A DNA stretch of 64,000 nt, from positions 62,001-126,000 of the forward strand of contig NZ_JABSNP010000009.1 in the NCBI RefSeq assembly GCF_013294115.1, read 5' to 3'. The notes under the pieces are model-generated. The model made no database searches, was not told where the DNA came from, and saw only the letters and a program-made list of their open reading frames with translations. Origin of the DNA: Hymenobacter caeli. Lineage in GTDB: Bacteria > Bacteroidota > Bacteroidia > Cytophagales > Hymenobacteraceae. This document shows positions 17,264 through 25,557 of this stretch, piece after piece (the stretch's first letter is position 1; each line of letters starts with the position of its first letter). The translations under genes and the position numbers were made by a program.

Positions 17264-17292
17264 TTTGGGGGTCCGCAATCTGCGTAGCTTTA
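17264..17292 (+). promoter_or_regulatory. Promoter of the ABC permease gene
   Basis: TTTG at 17264-17267, 17-base spacer, then TAGCTTTA at 17285-17292, one mismatch from TAnnTTTG. The gene's ATG follows only nine bases later, implying a very short leader. Confidence 0.6.
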
Positions 17293-17301
17293 CGCCACCG
17301 C

Positions 17302-18519
17302 ATGAACGTTGCCCGCTACATATCGCAGAAAATCGACGGAGGGGCCGACTCTAGCTCCTTTACTTCGTCGGTCACAAAAATAGCCATCATCAGCATCGCC
17401 ATGGGGCTGGGCGTGATGATTGTGTCGTTTGCCATCCTGCAAGGGTTCCGCAACGAAATTCAGAGCAAGATTTTCTCGTTCGGGGCCCACCTCCAGATTT
17501 CGCGCTACGACACCAACAACTCGCTTGAAGTGGCCCCCATCGGGGCCCCCTCGGTGGAGCAGCGCCTGCGCCGGTTCGGGCAGGTGAAAACGGTGCAGCC
17601 CTACGCCTACAAAACGGCCATCATCAAAACCCCCGACGAGGTGCTGGGCGTGGTGATGAAGGGCATCGACGAGCACGGCGGCCCCTCGCCCATGCGCCAG
17701 AACCTGGTGGCGGGCCGGTTTCTGGGCTTCCCCGCCGACTCGGCGAGCAACGACGTGCTGCTCTCGCGCAAAATGGCCAACAAGCTGAACCTGGCCGTGG
17801 GCAGCGAGGCACTGTTTTATTTCATTCAGAACCCGCCCCGCATCCGGCGCTTCCGCGTGAGCGGCATTTACCAGACCGGGCTCGACGAGTTCGACGAGGC
17901 CTACGTGGTGGGCGACATCCGCCAGGTGCGCGAGCTGAACGCCTGGCCCGACTCGCTGGTGGGCGGCCTGGAGGTGGTGCTCAAGGACTTCAAGCGCCTC
18001 GACCGCACCGCCGAACAGCTCTACGAGGCGCTGCCCTACGACCTCAAAATCGACAAGATCACCGACCAGTACGCCCAGCTCTTCGACTGGCTGCAGCTGC
18101 TGAACCGCAACGTCATCATCTTTCTGGTGCTGATTATTTTCGTGGCCACGTTCAACATGGTGGCCACCATTTTCATCATGATTCTGGAGCGCACCAACAT
18201 GATTGGCGTCCTGAAGGCGCTGGGCGCGACCGATAACCAGATTCGGCAGATGTTCTTTTTCCGGGGCCTCTCGCTCACGGTCCGCGGCATGGTCATCGGC
18301 AACGTGGTGGGCCTGGGCTTCTGCGCTGTGCAGTACTTCTTCAAGCTCATCCCCCTCGACCCCCAGAACTACTACATGGACCGGGTGCCGATTTTCTGGG
18401 ACTTCAAGGTGCTGCTCATCCTCAACGTGGCCACCTTCGGCACCACCCTGCTGGCCATCCTCATCCCCACGTACTTAATCTCGCGGATTAAGCCGGTGGT
18501 GGCCATCAAGTTCGATTAA
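17302..18519 (+). CDS. FtsX-like ABC transporter permease (LolC/LolE type)
   Basis: 405 residues from the ATG at 17302. Architecture is one N-terminal transmembrane helix (about 27-50, IAIISIAMGLGVMIVSF), a periplasmic MacB-like domain of about 220 residues, then three C-terminal helices with the FtsX signature (MILERTNMIGVLKALGAT). This is the layout of LolC/E subunits that lift lipoproteins from the inner membrane, and Bacteroidota annotate these as lipoprotein-releasing permeases. No ATPase gene adjoins it. The start chosen follows a TAGCTTTA promoter and the N-terminus NVARYISQK is typical of the family. Confidence 0.88.
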   Translation: MNVARYISQKIDGGADSSSFTSSVTKIAIISIAMGLGVMIVSFAILQGFRNEIQSKIFSFGAHLQISRYDTNNSLEVAPIGAPSVEQRLRRFGQVKTVQPYAYKTAIIKTPDEVLGVVMKGIDEHGGPSPMRQNLVAGRFLGFPADSASNDVLLSRKMANKLNLAVGSEALFYFIQNPPRIRRFRVSGIYQTGLDEFDEAYVVGDIRQVRELNAWPDSLVGGLEVVLKDFKRLDRTAEQLYEALPYDLKIDKITDQYAQLFDWLQLLNRNVIIFLVLIIFVATFNMVATIFIMILERTNMIGVLKALGATDNQIRQMFFFRGLSLTVRGMVIGNVVGLGFCAVQYFFKLIPLDPQNYYMDRVPIFWDFKVLLILNVATFGTTLLAILIPTYLISRIKPVVAIKFD

Positions 18520-18545
18520 ATGTTTTATTAAATGTTTTCTAGTAG

Positions 18546-19541
18546 ATGCGTCACCAAACCCTGGAAGCTCCCGGCCTGCAAACCATCGCTTGGGTGGGTG
18601 ATGCCCTCGTGGACTGGGCCTGCGCCGGGCAGCTCTACGGCCTGGATGGCGAGCGCCGCCAGCTGGGGGAATCTCACTACTCCTTTAGTTTCGACCGGGC
18701 CCTGACTTCGACCGATGGCCAGTACGCTTTCCTTTACCAGAAGCTCGGCACCAAGGGCTTGCTGCTGAAAAACGGGGAAATGCTGCGGGAAATCAACCGC
18801 TCGTATTACCACGCCGAAACCTACGAGTACCCGGCGGCCTTCGTCACGGTGGAGGGCACTACTTACCTGGTGCATTGCCCGGTGGAGTACTGCCAGCTCG
18901 ATTTTGAAAACGTGGAAACCGGCGAGCTGGTCACCAACACTCCGGCCCGCAGCCCGACCGACTTCTTTCATTCCCGGCTGGAAATCAGCCCCGGCGGCAC
19001 CTACCTGATGAGCAAGGGCTGGTACTGGCACCCGTGGAACGGCATCCAGGTGTTCGACATTTGGGCGTGCCTGCGCGACCCGCTGCTGCTGGACAACTGC
19101 CTGGAAATGAGCCCCGAAACGGGCAGCGAAATCAGCTCGGCCGGCTTCGTCACGAACAACACCGTTTTGCTGGTAGCTTCCGGGGAAGACAGTGCGCAGG
19201 AGGACGAAGACGAGGACGAGGTCGATGCCCTGCCGCCGGGCCGCCTGGCCGTTTGGAACGTGGAAACCAAGGAATTCTCCCCCGCCGTAAGCTCTCCGTG
19301 GCCGTTCGGCAATGTGTTTCCCATCGACGAAAACCGGGCCTGGGACCTCTACCAATACCCCAAAATCATCGATATCAAAACCGGGGAGGTGCTGGCAAAG
19401 CTGGAATTGCTGAATACCGGCCGGCAAAGCTCGTCCATCATCCGCTACCTCGATTTCGTGCCGGCCATCGTGTTCAATCCGCAAACCAAGCGCATCGCTG
19501 TAAAAATCGACAACCAGGTAGAGGTACTCTCCGTGGATTAG
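18546..19541 (+). CDS. Hypothetical protein, beta-propeller-like repeats
   Basis: 331 residues with no signal peptide or membrane segment. I do not recognise the family. The sequence is rich in short blocks ending in WN/ID-type strands (for example LAVWNVETKEF and IIDIKTGEVLAKL) separated by Gly/Pro turns, which suggests a WD40-like or seven-bladed propeller in the cytoplasm. An acidic loop (EDEDEDEVD) lies at about 220. It starts 26 bp after the permease stop on the same strand and so may be cotranscribed. It is convergent with the M23 peptidase, 18 bp apart. Function unknown. Confidence 0.7.
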   Translation: MRHQTLEAPGLQTIAWVGDALVDWACAGQLYGLDGERRQLGESHYSFSFDRALTSTDGQYAFLYQKLGTKGLLLKNGEMLREINRSYYHAETYEYPAAFVTVEGTTYLVHCPVEYCQLDFENVETGELVTNTPARSPTDFFHSRLEISPGGTYLMSKGWYWHPWNGIQVFDIWACLRDPLLLDNCLEMSPETGSEISSAGFVTNNTVLLVASGEDSAQEDEDEDEVDALPPGRLAVWNVETKEFSPAVSSPWPFGNVFPIDENRAWDLYQYPKIIDIKTGEVLAKLELLNTGRQSSSIIRYLDFVPAIVFNPQTKRIAVKIDNQVEVLSVD

Positions 19542-19559
19542 AGCCCGAGCAGGCAAATG

Positions 19560-20243
19560 TCATATTAAGCGGCTCCGCAAAATTAGATTTGGGTCGGGGC
19601 ACAGCGCCGCCCAGTGCGCCCGCTCCTCCACCCGGGCCACGCCGGGGAAATCCCCTTGACGGCCTTGCAGGTCCAGCATTAGTTGGAAGTGCAGGTGCGG
19701 GGGCCAGTCGCCGTTTTCGGGGTAGGGGCCCACAGTGGCGAAGGCCTCGCCGGCCGCCAGCGCCTGGCCCGGCCGCAGCTGCTGCCACTCCCGGCGGCCC
19801 AGGTGGCCGTAGAGGCTGTAGAACGTGGTGCCCGCCAGCGCGTGCTGCAAGATGACCGTGGGGCCGTAGTCGCCGAAGTTGTCGTTGTCGGCCAGGCTGT
19901 GGATGGTGGCGGGCAGCGGCGCGGCCACGGGCGTGCCGGCGAGCACCCACACGTCCACGCCCAGGTGCAGGGAGCGGGCCTGCCCGGGGCCCCCGAAATG
20001 GGCGCTGCGGCGGTAGATGACGCGGTTTTCGAGGTAGCCGCCGAGGCCGGTGGCGGCGTGCTGGGCGGCCAGCATCTGCTGCACCACCCGGTCGAAGGCG
20101 GGGGTGTCGCGCAGGTGCTCGGGCGTGAGCAGGGGGTTGGCGGCGGTGAAATCGAGGCGGGCCGCGCTGGGGGCCCCCAGGGGCACGGGCAGCACCGGCG
20201 CGGCCGGGGCCTGCGCCAGGGCGCGGAGGAAAGAATCGGGCAT
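19560..20243 (-). CDS. M23 family metallopeptidase (peptidoglycan endopeptidase)
   Basis: 227 residues from the ATG at 20243. The LytM/M23 zinc site is recognisable: RSLHLGVDVW (HxxxD ligands) and PPHLHFQL (HxH ligand motif), with YGHLG between them. Family members cleave peptide cross-links in peptidoglycan. No signal peptide is evident, since the N-terminus is MPDSFLRALAQAP, so either export is atypical or the protein acts on internalised fragments. Length and the N-terminal region (FDRVVQQMLAAQ) resemble a Bacteroidota group of stand-alone M23 proteins. It is divergent from the reductase gene, sharing about 175 bp. Confidence 0.85.
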   Translation of the reverse strand: MPDSFLRALAQAPAAPVLPVPLGAPSAARLDFTAANPLLTPEHLRDTPAFDRVVQQMLAAQHAATGLGGYLENRVIYRRSAHFGGPGQARSLHLGVDVWVLAGTPVAAPLPATIHSLADNDNFGDYGPTVILQHALAGTTFYSLYGHLGRREWQQLRPGQALAAGEAFATVGPYPENGDWPPHLHFQLMLDLQGRQGDFPGVARVEERAHWAALCPDPNLILRSRLI

Positions 20244-20301
20244 GGCGGGCAAAATTTTGGCGGCCGCGCGGCGTGGGCAAACCGCCGGGGCCGCGGCAAG
20301 T

Positions 20302-20309
20302 TACTTTTG
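20302..20309 (+). promoter_or_regulatory. -7 promoter element for the ferredoxin-type reductase gene
   Basis: TACTTTTG matches TAnnTTTG exactly. No good -33 TTTG is seen at the normal spacing. It lies 110 bp upstream of the ATG. Confidence 0.5.
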
Positions 20310-20418
20310 TGGCCCGGTTCCCGGCCGGCCAGCGGCCCGCCGCGCGACAATTCCGGGACTTCGCTGTTACAGACGCCGGGCCCCGCCCCGCTTCCTTGTC
20401 CATTACCTATTCCCCCCG

Positions 20419-21522
20419 ATGTACCAAACCCTGACCGTAGTTGCGCTGACCCAGGAAACGCCCGATGCCATCACCATCCACCTGGAGCGGCCCGACCGGC
20501 AGCCCGTCGCGGCCCAGCCCGGCCAGTTCCTGACCCTGATTCTGCCCTGCGGCCCCGGCGGCAAAAAGGAGCGCCGGGCCTACTCGCTCAGCAGCACCCC
20601 GCACGAGGCCCCGCGCCTGTCCGTCACGGTGAAGCGCGTTACCGGCGGCCTGGTCAGCAACTACCTGCTTGACACCGTGCGCGTGGGCCAGCCGCTCGAA
20701 GTGATGAACCCGCTCGGCAACTTCACCCTCAAGCCCAGCCCCAAGGCGGCCCGCTCGCTGGTGCTGGTGGGGGCCGGCTCGGGCATCACGCCGCTCATGG
20801 CCATGCTCAAGGCCGTGCTGCACGGCGAGCCCGCCAGCCACGTGCTGCTCATCTACGGCAACCGCAACGAGGAAAACGTCATCTTCCAGGACCAGCTCGC
20901 GCAGCTGGAGGCCGGCAGCCGCGGCCGCCTGCAGGTGGAGCACGTGTACAGCCAGCCGCTGCGGCCCGCCGGGCCCCACCAGCACACCGGCCGCCTCAAC
21001 CGCACCACGCTGCTGCGCATCCTGGAGCAGCGCCACCAGTTCCCGGCCGAACAGGCCGAGTACTTCATTTGCGGGCCCGAGGGGCTGATGGCCGAGGCCC
21101 GGGCCGCGTTTGCCCTGCTGGGCGTGCCCGAGGGCCGCATCCACTCCGAGAGCTTCGCCGCCTCGACCAGCGCGTTCGAGGAAGCCGCCGTGGCGGCCGC
21201 CGGCCTGCACGGCGACGTGTCGGCCAGCGCGGCCGATGCGCCCGCCGGGGCCCGCCGCGTCACCATTCAGTACGAGGGGGCCGAGTACGTGGTGGCCATT
21301 CCCGCCGGCGTCACGATTCTCGACGCGGCCCTCGACCAGGACATCGACCTGCCCTACTCGTGCCAGGCCGGCGTGTGCACCGCCTGCCGGGGCAAGTGCC
21401 TGAGCGGCAAGGTGCACCTCGACGAGCGCGAGGGCCTCTCGGACTCGGAGCTGAAGCAGGGCTACATCCTGACCTGCGTGGCGCACCCCCAAACCGACGA
21501 CGTGGTGATTGAGATTGGCTAG
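20419..21522 (+). CDS. Ferredoxin-NADP reductase-type flavoprotein with C-terminal 2Fe-2S domain (PaaE-like)
   Basis: 367 residues from the ATG at 20419. Domains in order are an FAD-binding barrel with RRAYSLSSTP (about 55-64), an NAD(P)-binding fold with VLVGAGSGITPLMAM, and a plant-type ferredoxin with CQAGVCTACRGKC plus a later TCVAHP cysteine, giving four cluster ligands. The layout is that of PaaE, the reductase of the phenylacetyl-CoA epoxidase, and of other oxygenase reductases and fatty-acid desaturase partners. No paaABCD genes are in the window, so the electron acceptor is unknown. The gene is followed 153 bp later by an M3 peptidase gene on the same strand. Confidence 0.9.
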   Translation: MYQTLTVVALTQETPDAITIHLERPDRQPVAAQPGQFLTLILPCGPGGKKERRAYSLSSTPHEAPRLSVTVKRVTGGLVSNYLLDTVRVGQPLEVMNPLGNFTLKPSPKAARSLVLVGAGSGITPLMAMLKAVLHGEPASHVLLIYGNRNEENVIFQDQLAQLEAGSRGRLQVEHVYSQPLRPAGPHQHTGRLNRTTLLRILEQRHQFPAEQAEYFICGPEGLMAEARAAFALLGVPEGRIHSESFAASTSAFEEAAVAAAGLHGDVSASAADAPAGARRVTIQYEGAEYVVAIPAGVTILDAALDQDIDLPYSCQAGVCTACRGKCLSGKVHLDEREGLSDSELKQGYILTCVAHPQTDDVVIEIG

Positions 21523-21675
21523 CCGCCGCCCCCGCTTTTTGGGGAAGCGCCCGGTCGCGCTTAACTTACCGCCGCAAGATTTGTTCCCCGGGGGGCCGTT
21601 CGGCGCGGCTATTGCTGCGTAAAGAAAAATTTGGTTTATTCCCCGACGCTCCGGGCGTCCACTACCACACTGCCC

Positions 21676-23418
21676 ATGCTGCTTACCGCCGAACCCACGG
21701 CCGCCTCGGCCACCGACACCCAGCGCCCCCCGCGCCACTACGTGCCCGAAGATTTTCAGGTGACCGACTGGGCCGCGCTGGAAACCTACTTCCAGGAGCT
21801 GGAAGCCCGGCCCGTGGCCTCGGCCGACGCGCTGGAGCGCTGGCTGCTCGACCGCTCAGAACTGGAAGCGGTGCTGAGCGAGGACCTGGCCTGGCGCTAC
21901 ATCCGCATGACCTGCGCCACCCAGGACGCGGGCCGCTCTGAAGCCTTTCAGTACTTCGTGAACGAGATTGAGCCCCGCGTGGCCCCCTACGACCACGCCC
22001 TCAACGAGAAGATGCTGGCCTCGCCCTACCTCGGCGGGCTCGACGAAAAGCGCTACGGCGTGTTCCTGCGCTCGGTGCGCCGGGCCTCGGAAATCTACCG
22101 GGTGGAGAACATCCCGCTCAAAACCGAAATCAGCACCAAGCAGCAGCAGTACGCCGCCACCGCCGGGGCCATGACCGTGACCCTCGACGGCCAGGAGCTG
22201 ACGCTGCCCCAGGCCGCCGACCGCCTCAAGAGCCCCGACCGGGCCGTGCGCGAAACCGCCTGGCGGGCCGTGCAGCAGCGCCGCCTGCAAGACGCCGTGG
22301 CCCTCGACGCGCTGTTCACGGAGTTGGTGGGCCTGCGCAACCAGGTGGCCCTGAACGCCGGGTTCGAGAACTTCCGCGACTATATGTTCGCCGCGCTGGG
22401 CCGGTTCGACTACACGGCCCAGGACTGCTTCAACTTCCACCGCGCCATCCGCGAAACGGTGGTGCCCCTGATTGACGACCTCGACCTGGAGCGCCGCCAG
22501 GACCTGCGCCAGCACGCCCTGCGCCCCTGGGACCTCGACGTGGACCCCAGCGGGCAGCCGCCGCTGCGCCCCTTCGCCACCGGCGCGGAGCTGCTGGAGA
22601 AGACCATTGCCGTGTTCCAGGCCCTCGACCCGTACCTGGGCGACTGCCTGCGCACGATGCGCCAGATGGGCCAGCTCGACCTGGAAAGCCGCAAGGGCAA
22701 GGCCCCCGGCGGCTACAACTACCCGCTGGATGAAACCGGCGTGCCCTTCATCTTCATGAACGCCACCAGCAGCCTGCGCGACGTGGTGACCATGCTGCAC
22801 GAGGGCGGCCACGCCGTGCACAGCTTCCTCACGCGCCACCTGGCGCTGGGGGCCGACAAGCACCCGCCGTCCGAAGTGGCCGAGCTGGCTTCGATGAGCA
22901 TGGAGCTGATTAGCATGGACCAGTGGCACGTGTTTTTTGAAAACCCGGAGGACCTGCGCCGGGCCAAGAAAACCCACCTCGAAAGCGTGCTCGAAACTTT
23001 TCCCTGGGTGGCCACCATCGACAAGTTCCAGCACTGGATTTACGAGCACCCGCAGCACACCGAAGCCGAGCGCCACCACCGCTGGACGGAGATTTTTGAC
23101 GAATTCAACCAGCGCACCGTGGACTGGTACGGCCTGGAGAACATCAAGCCCTACCTCTGGCAGAAGCAGCTGCACCTCTACGAAGTGCCCTTTTACTACA
23201 TCGAGTACGCCATGGCCCAGCTCGGGGCCATTGCCGTGTGGCGGCACTACCGCCAGGACCCCGCCGAGGGCCTGGCCGCCTATAAGCGCGCCCTGGCCCT
23301 GGGCTACACCGCGCCCATCGGCCAGATTTACGCCGCTGCCGGCATCCGCTTCGATTTCAGCACCGACTACCTGCGCACCCTGGCCGACTTCGTGCGCGAG
23401 GAAATGGCGGCGTTGTAA
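21676..23418 (+). CDS. M3 family oligoendopeptidase (PepF-like)
   Basis: 580 residues from the ATG at 21676; a TTG 15 codons upstream is in frame but unlikely. The zinc motif HEGGH is seen at MLHEGGHAVHSF (His375, Glu376, His379). The third ligand glutamate lies in the ELASMSMELISMDQW helix about 25 residues later. The N-terminal helical domain (HYVPEDFQVTDW) is characteristic of oligoendopeptidase F relatives. It is probably a cytoplasmic enzyme that degrades short peptides, since no signal peptide is present. A strong bidirectional terminator with 24-bp arms follows directly, closing this gene and the convergent lipoprotein gene. Confidence 0.93.
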   Translation: MLLTAEPTAASATDTQRPPRHYVPEDFQVTDWAALETYFQELEARPVASADALERWLLDRSELEAVLSEDLAWRYIRMTCATQDAGRSEAFQYFVNEIEPRVAPYDHALNEKMLASPYLGGLDEKRYGVFLRSVRRASEIYRVENIPLKTEISTKQQQYAATAGAMTVTLDGQELTLPQAADRLKSPDRAVRETAWRAVQQRRLQDAVALDALFTELVGLRNQVALNAGFENFRDYMFAALGRFDYTAQDCFNFHRAIRETVVPLIDDLDLERRQDLRQHALRPWDLDVDPSGQPPLRPFATGAELLEKTIAVFQALDPYLGDCLRTMRQMGQLDLESRKGKAPGGYNYPLDETGVPFIFMNATSSLRDVVTMLHEGGHAVHSFLTRHLALGADKHPPSEVAELASMSMELISMDQWHVFFENPEDLRRAKKTHLESVLETFPWVATIDKFQHWIYEHPQHTEAERHHRWTEIFDEFNQRTVDWYGLENIKPYLWQKQLHLYEVPFYYIEYAMAQLGAIAVWRHYRQDPAEGLAAYKRALALGYTAPIGQIYAAAGIRFDFSTDYLRTLADFVREEMAAL

Positions 23419-23424
23419 ACGACG

Positions 23425-23484
23425 ATAGTTTCAATCAAAAAAGCCGCCTGGAGTAATCCGGGCGGCTTTTTTGATTGAAACTAT
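23425..23484. terminator. Bidirectional intrinsic terminator, 24-bp perfect arms
   Basis: Arms 23425-23448 and 23461-23484 pair perfectly. The core GCCGCC/GGCGGC is flanked by A6 and T6, giving U tracts on both strands between convergent genes. Confidence 0.92.
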
Positions 23485-23502
23485 TACCAGTCGTGGCAAG
23501 GG

Positions 23503-23667
23503 TTAGTGGCGGTCGTAGTCGCGGTGATCGTCGCGGCGGTCGTGCCGGTCGTGGTGCTCGCGGCCGTAGCCGGGGCGGCGCTCGTGCACCACGCACGAGG
23601 TAATGGCAAAGCTGCCCGCCACCACCAGGGCCAGCGGCAACAAGCGGCGAAATGAAAAAATGGACAT
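23503..23667 (-). CDS. Small His/Asp/Arg-rich lipoprotein
   Basis: 54 residues from the ATG at 23667. The N-terminus SIFSFRRLLPLALVVAGSF leads to a lipobox-like AITSC, and the mature part is a low-complexity tail of repeated HDR/RDD/DYDRH units. This is typical of small outer-membrane or periplasmic lipoproteins of unknown function in Bacteroidota; the His/Asp richness could bind metal, which is speculative. A longer in-frame reading upstream lacks a sensible signal peptide and is rejected. It ends at the shared terminator with the M3 peptidase. Confidence 0.65.
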   Translation of the reverse strand: MSIFSFRRLLPLALVVAGSFAITSCVVHERRPGYGREHHDRHDRRDDHRDYDRH

Positions 23668-23839
23668 GTCGGGACGGATTAAGTGGCAAAGTGCAGAACT
23701 AACCGAAGTTCTTATTGGCTTGAAACGCCGGCGAACCGCGGGTCGTTGCGCACAATCTGCCAACCCACCTGATTATTGGATGAACCCCGCCTTTACGCCG
23801 CCCGGCGTGCCGGTGCGGTGCCCGTAGCCGGGAAGCGCA

Positions 23840-24301
23840 TCAGTTGTTGCCGGCCGGGGCATTTTCTTTCGGGGGCTTCAGCTCGATGCGCCGGTAGATG
23901 GAATAGCCGGCCGTGAGGGCGATGGCCAGGAACCCCAGCCCCAGCAGCGTGAGGGGGTTGGCCTTGTCGAAATCCATCTGGATGACGTGCCGCGACACGG
24001 CGATGATGGCCACCTGGAATACCACATCGGTTTTGATGACGTGGTCCTGGAAATAGGTTCGAATCGACCCAATCAGTTCGACGCCCAGCACGATGATGAG
24101 GAACCCGCCGAAGACCTCGTGCATGACGCGCTGGAGGTAATCGATGGAGGCATCGGGGTGGAAATAGCTGCGAATGCTCAGGTAAATGTCGTAGGCGTAC
24201 TTGGCAGTGGCCAGCAGGATGACGCCCATCATAATGAAAATGAGCGCACCAAAGATGGTGCGCTCGAAGTACGGGTACACCGCGTCAATGATTCGTTTCA
24301 T
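23840..24301 (-). CDS. PsiE-like phosphate-starvation-inducible membrane protein
   Basis: 153 residues from the ATG at 24301 (MKRIIDAVYPYFERTIF). Four hydrophobic helices are evident: FGALIFIMMGVILLATAKY, VFGGFLIIVLGVELIGSI, VVFQVAIIAVSRHVI and LLGLGFLAIALTAGYSIY. The order and the conserved VMHEVFGGFLIIVLGVEL and FQVAIIAVSRHVI blocks are those of the PsiE family, an inner membrane protein of unknown biochemical role. A much longer upstream in-frame extension crosses a better gene (the 55-aa lipoprotein) and is rejected. The small lipoprotein gene ends 23 bp upstream, so they are probably cotranscribed. Confidence 0.85.
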   Translation of the reverse strand: MKRIIDAVYPYFERTIFGALIFIMMGVILLATAKYAYDIYLSIRSYFHPDASIDYLQRVMHEVFGGFLIIVLGVELIGSIRTYFQDHVIKTDVVFQVAIIAVSRHVIQMDFDKANPLTLLGLGFLAIALTAGYSIYRRIELKPPKENAPAGNN

Positions 24302-24324
24302 CCCTGCCCAACTGCCGGGCGCGG

Positions 24325-24492
24325 CTAGTTGTTGCCGCCGGTGCTGCCAGTCGAGGCCGTGGGGGTTTTGGACTTGCCGCACTGGCCGTTGGGCCGGGGG
24401 TCGCCCTCCTTGCTCCAGCAGGAAGTGAGCAGGAGGGTGCCCAGGGCCACCAGGGGCAGCAGGCGACGAAAAGCAGGCGTAGAATTGCGCAT
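24325..24492 (-). CDS. Tiny lipoprotein (55 aa)
   Basis: 55 residues read directly from the sequence. The N-terminus MRNSTPAFRRLLPLVALG is followed by TLLLTSC, a good lipobox, then a short Gly/Ser/Thr/Pro-rich tail with a second cysteine (GQCGK) and an end of STGGNN. The reading frame has strong G/C preference in third positions, supporting coding. It sits 23 bp upstream of the psiE-like gene on the same strand. Function unknown; comparable very short lipoproteins are common in Hymenobacter-type genomes and easily missed. The alternative frame through the same DNA lacks these properties. Confidence 0.65.
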   Translation of the reverse strand: MRNSTPAFRRLLPLVALGTLLLTSCWSKEGDPRPNGQCGKSKTPTASTGSTGGNN

Positions 24493-24610
24493 GGGAACAG
24501 GGAAAAAAAGAGGGAATTGACCAAGGAGCCGCGCCTTTCGGGCGATGCATCCGCTTGAAAGTTACGGCCTTCCAGTCAATTACCCTTCTCCTGGCTTTAT
24601 TGGCCGGGCC

Positions 24611-25231
24611 CTACTGAATGGTGAACAGCGGCAGCGGCTGCGGTACCGGGTACTTGCCGCCGAAGTGGGCCACGTCGGCTTGGTGCAGGGCCAGGTAGGT
24701 GTTGTATTGCTTGGCGGCGCGGTCGTACTGCACCCGGTAGCCCACCACGCCGGCGTCGAGCTGCTGGAGGCCCTCCACGAAGTTGCGGGCATTGTCGGTG
24801 GGGGCGGCCCCGCCCGGCGCGGCCAGCGGCAGCAGCACGTGCAGCAGCGAGTCCTGGGCGGCGTCGTAGGCGTCGATTTGGGCCGAGGGCAGCGCCGTTT
24901 GGGTGTAGCGGCGGGCCTTGAGGCGGGCGTTGGCCGTGCCCAGGGCTTCGAGCCGGGCCTTGTCGAACCCGGGCTGCTGCGCCAGCTCGCGCAGCAGCAG
25001 GCGCGTGAGGCCAATTTTCTGGTCGTCGCTGGCCACCATCGTGCGCCACTTGGCGTCGGCCGAGTCGCGCAGCACCGTCAGCTGCGACTGCACGGCGGTG
25101 GCCGAAGCGGGGTCGGCGGCCGCGGCGCGGGTACCGCCGTCGCGCTTGCACGAAGCGGCGCAGGCCACCACCAGCAGCAGGCCGCTCAGCACGGATTTAA
25201 GGGGAAAAGCGGAACGAAGCAGGCGCGGCAT
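24611..25231 (-). CDS. Lipoprotein of unknown function, helical (weak LemA resemblance)
   Basis: 206 residues from the ATG at 25231. A signal sequence of MPRLLRSAFPLKSVLSGLLL is followed by VVACAASC, a lipobox. The mature protein is predicted mostly helical, with a QIDAYDAAQDSLLHVLLPLA helix and the C-terminal YNTYLALHQADVAHFGGKYP. The late YN..L segment weakly recalls the LemA family, but the rest does not, so no function is assigned. It is transcribed towards the tiny lipoprotein/psiE genes, 118 bp away, and the three envelope genes may form one unit. It is divergent from thiL, across a purine-rich gap. Confidence 0.7.
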   Translation of the reverse strand: MPRLLRSAFPLKSVLSGLLLVVACAASCKRDGGTRAAAADPASATAVQSQLTVLRDSADAKWRTMVASDDQKIGLTRLLLRELAQQPGFDKARLEALGTANARLKARRYTQTALPSAQIDAYDAAQDSLLHVLLPLAAPGGAAPTDNARNFVEGLQQLDAGVVGYRVQYDRAAKQYNTYLALHQADVAHFGGKYPVPQPLPLFTIQ

Positions 25232-25304
25232 AACGACGGGTAGAAATGGTTGGAATGACAACGGCAAAGGTAGCCGCCCGGTATCCGCGCGGAAGGTTTT
25301 TGGA

Positions 25305-25380
25305 GGGTAGGAGGGTGTGGGGGTAGGCGGGAGTGGGGCGGATAGGAGGGTAGGAGAAGGAGTGCGGGCGAAGGGTAGGT
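25305..25380 (+). repeat. G-rich tract with repeated GGGTAGGAGGG units
   Basis: On the plus strand at least eight runs of three or more G occur in 76 bases, with GGAGGGTAGGAGGG-like units repeated. It is a potential G-quadruplex or slippage-prone purine tract in the gap between the divergent lipoprotein gene and thiL. The rest of this 326-bp gap holds only the thiL promoter and GC hairpins. Confidence 0.55.
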
Positions 25381-25509
25381 TGCCCAGGAAATCGTCAGGA
25401 CGTTCAATAGTGAATGTCCAAACTGCCCGAACAGCGTCAACCAGTCCCTCCCCACACTCCCCGCGTCCCCCCAGGGCCCCCGGCCAAACGCCCCGGGGGG
25501 CCCCGGCCG

Positions 25510-25549
25510 TACCTTTGGGGCCGGGCCGCCACCGGCCCGTTTCCCCGCG
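25510..25549 (+). promoter_or_regulatory. thiL promoter -7 element and leader hairpin
   Basis: TACCTTTG (25510-25517) matches TAnnTTTG. Directly after it, CGGGCCG and CGGCCCG form a seven-base stem around CCAC, followed by the ATG at 25558. The transcript would begin at or inside the hairpin. Confidence 0.55.
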
Positions 25550-25557
25550 CTCCGCCC

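Noticed and set aside
23840..24550. Extended PsiE frame starting at 24550
   Set aside because: The extension overlaps the 55-residue lipoprotein gene and has no PsiE-like sequence; the ATG at 24301 matches the family start.
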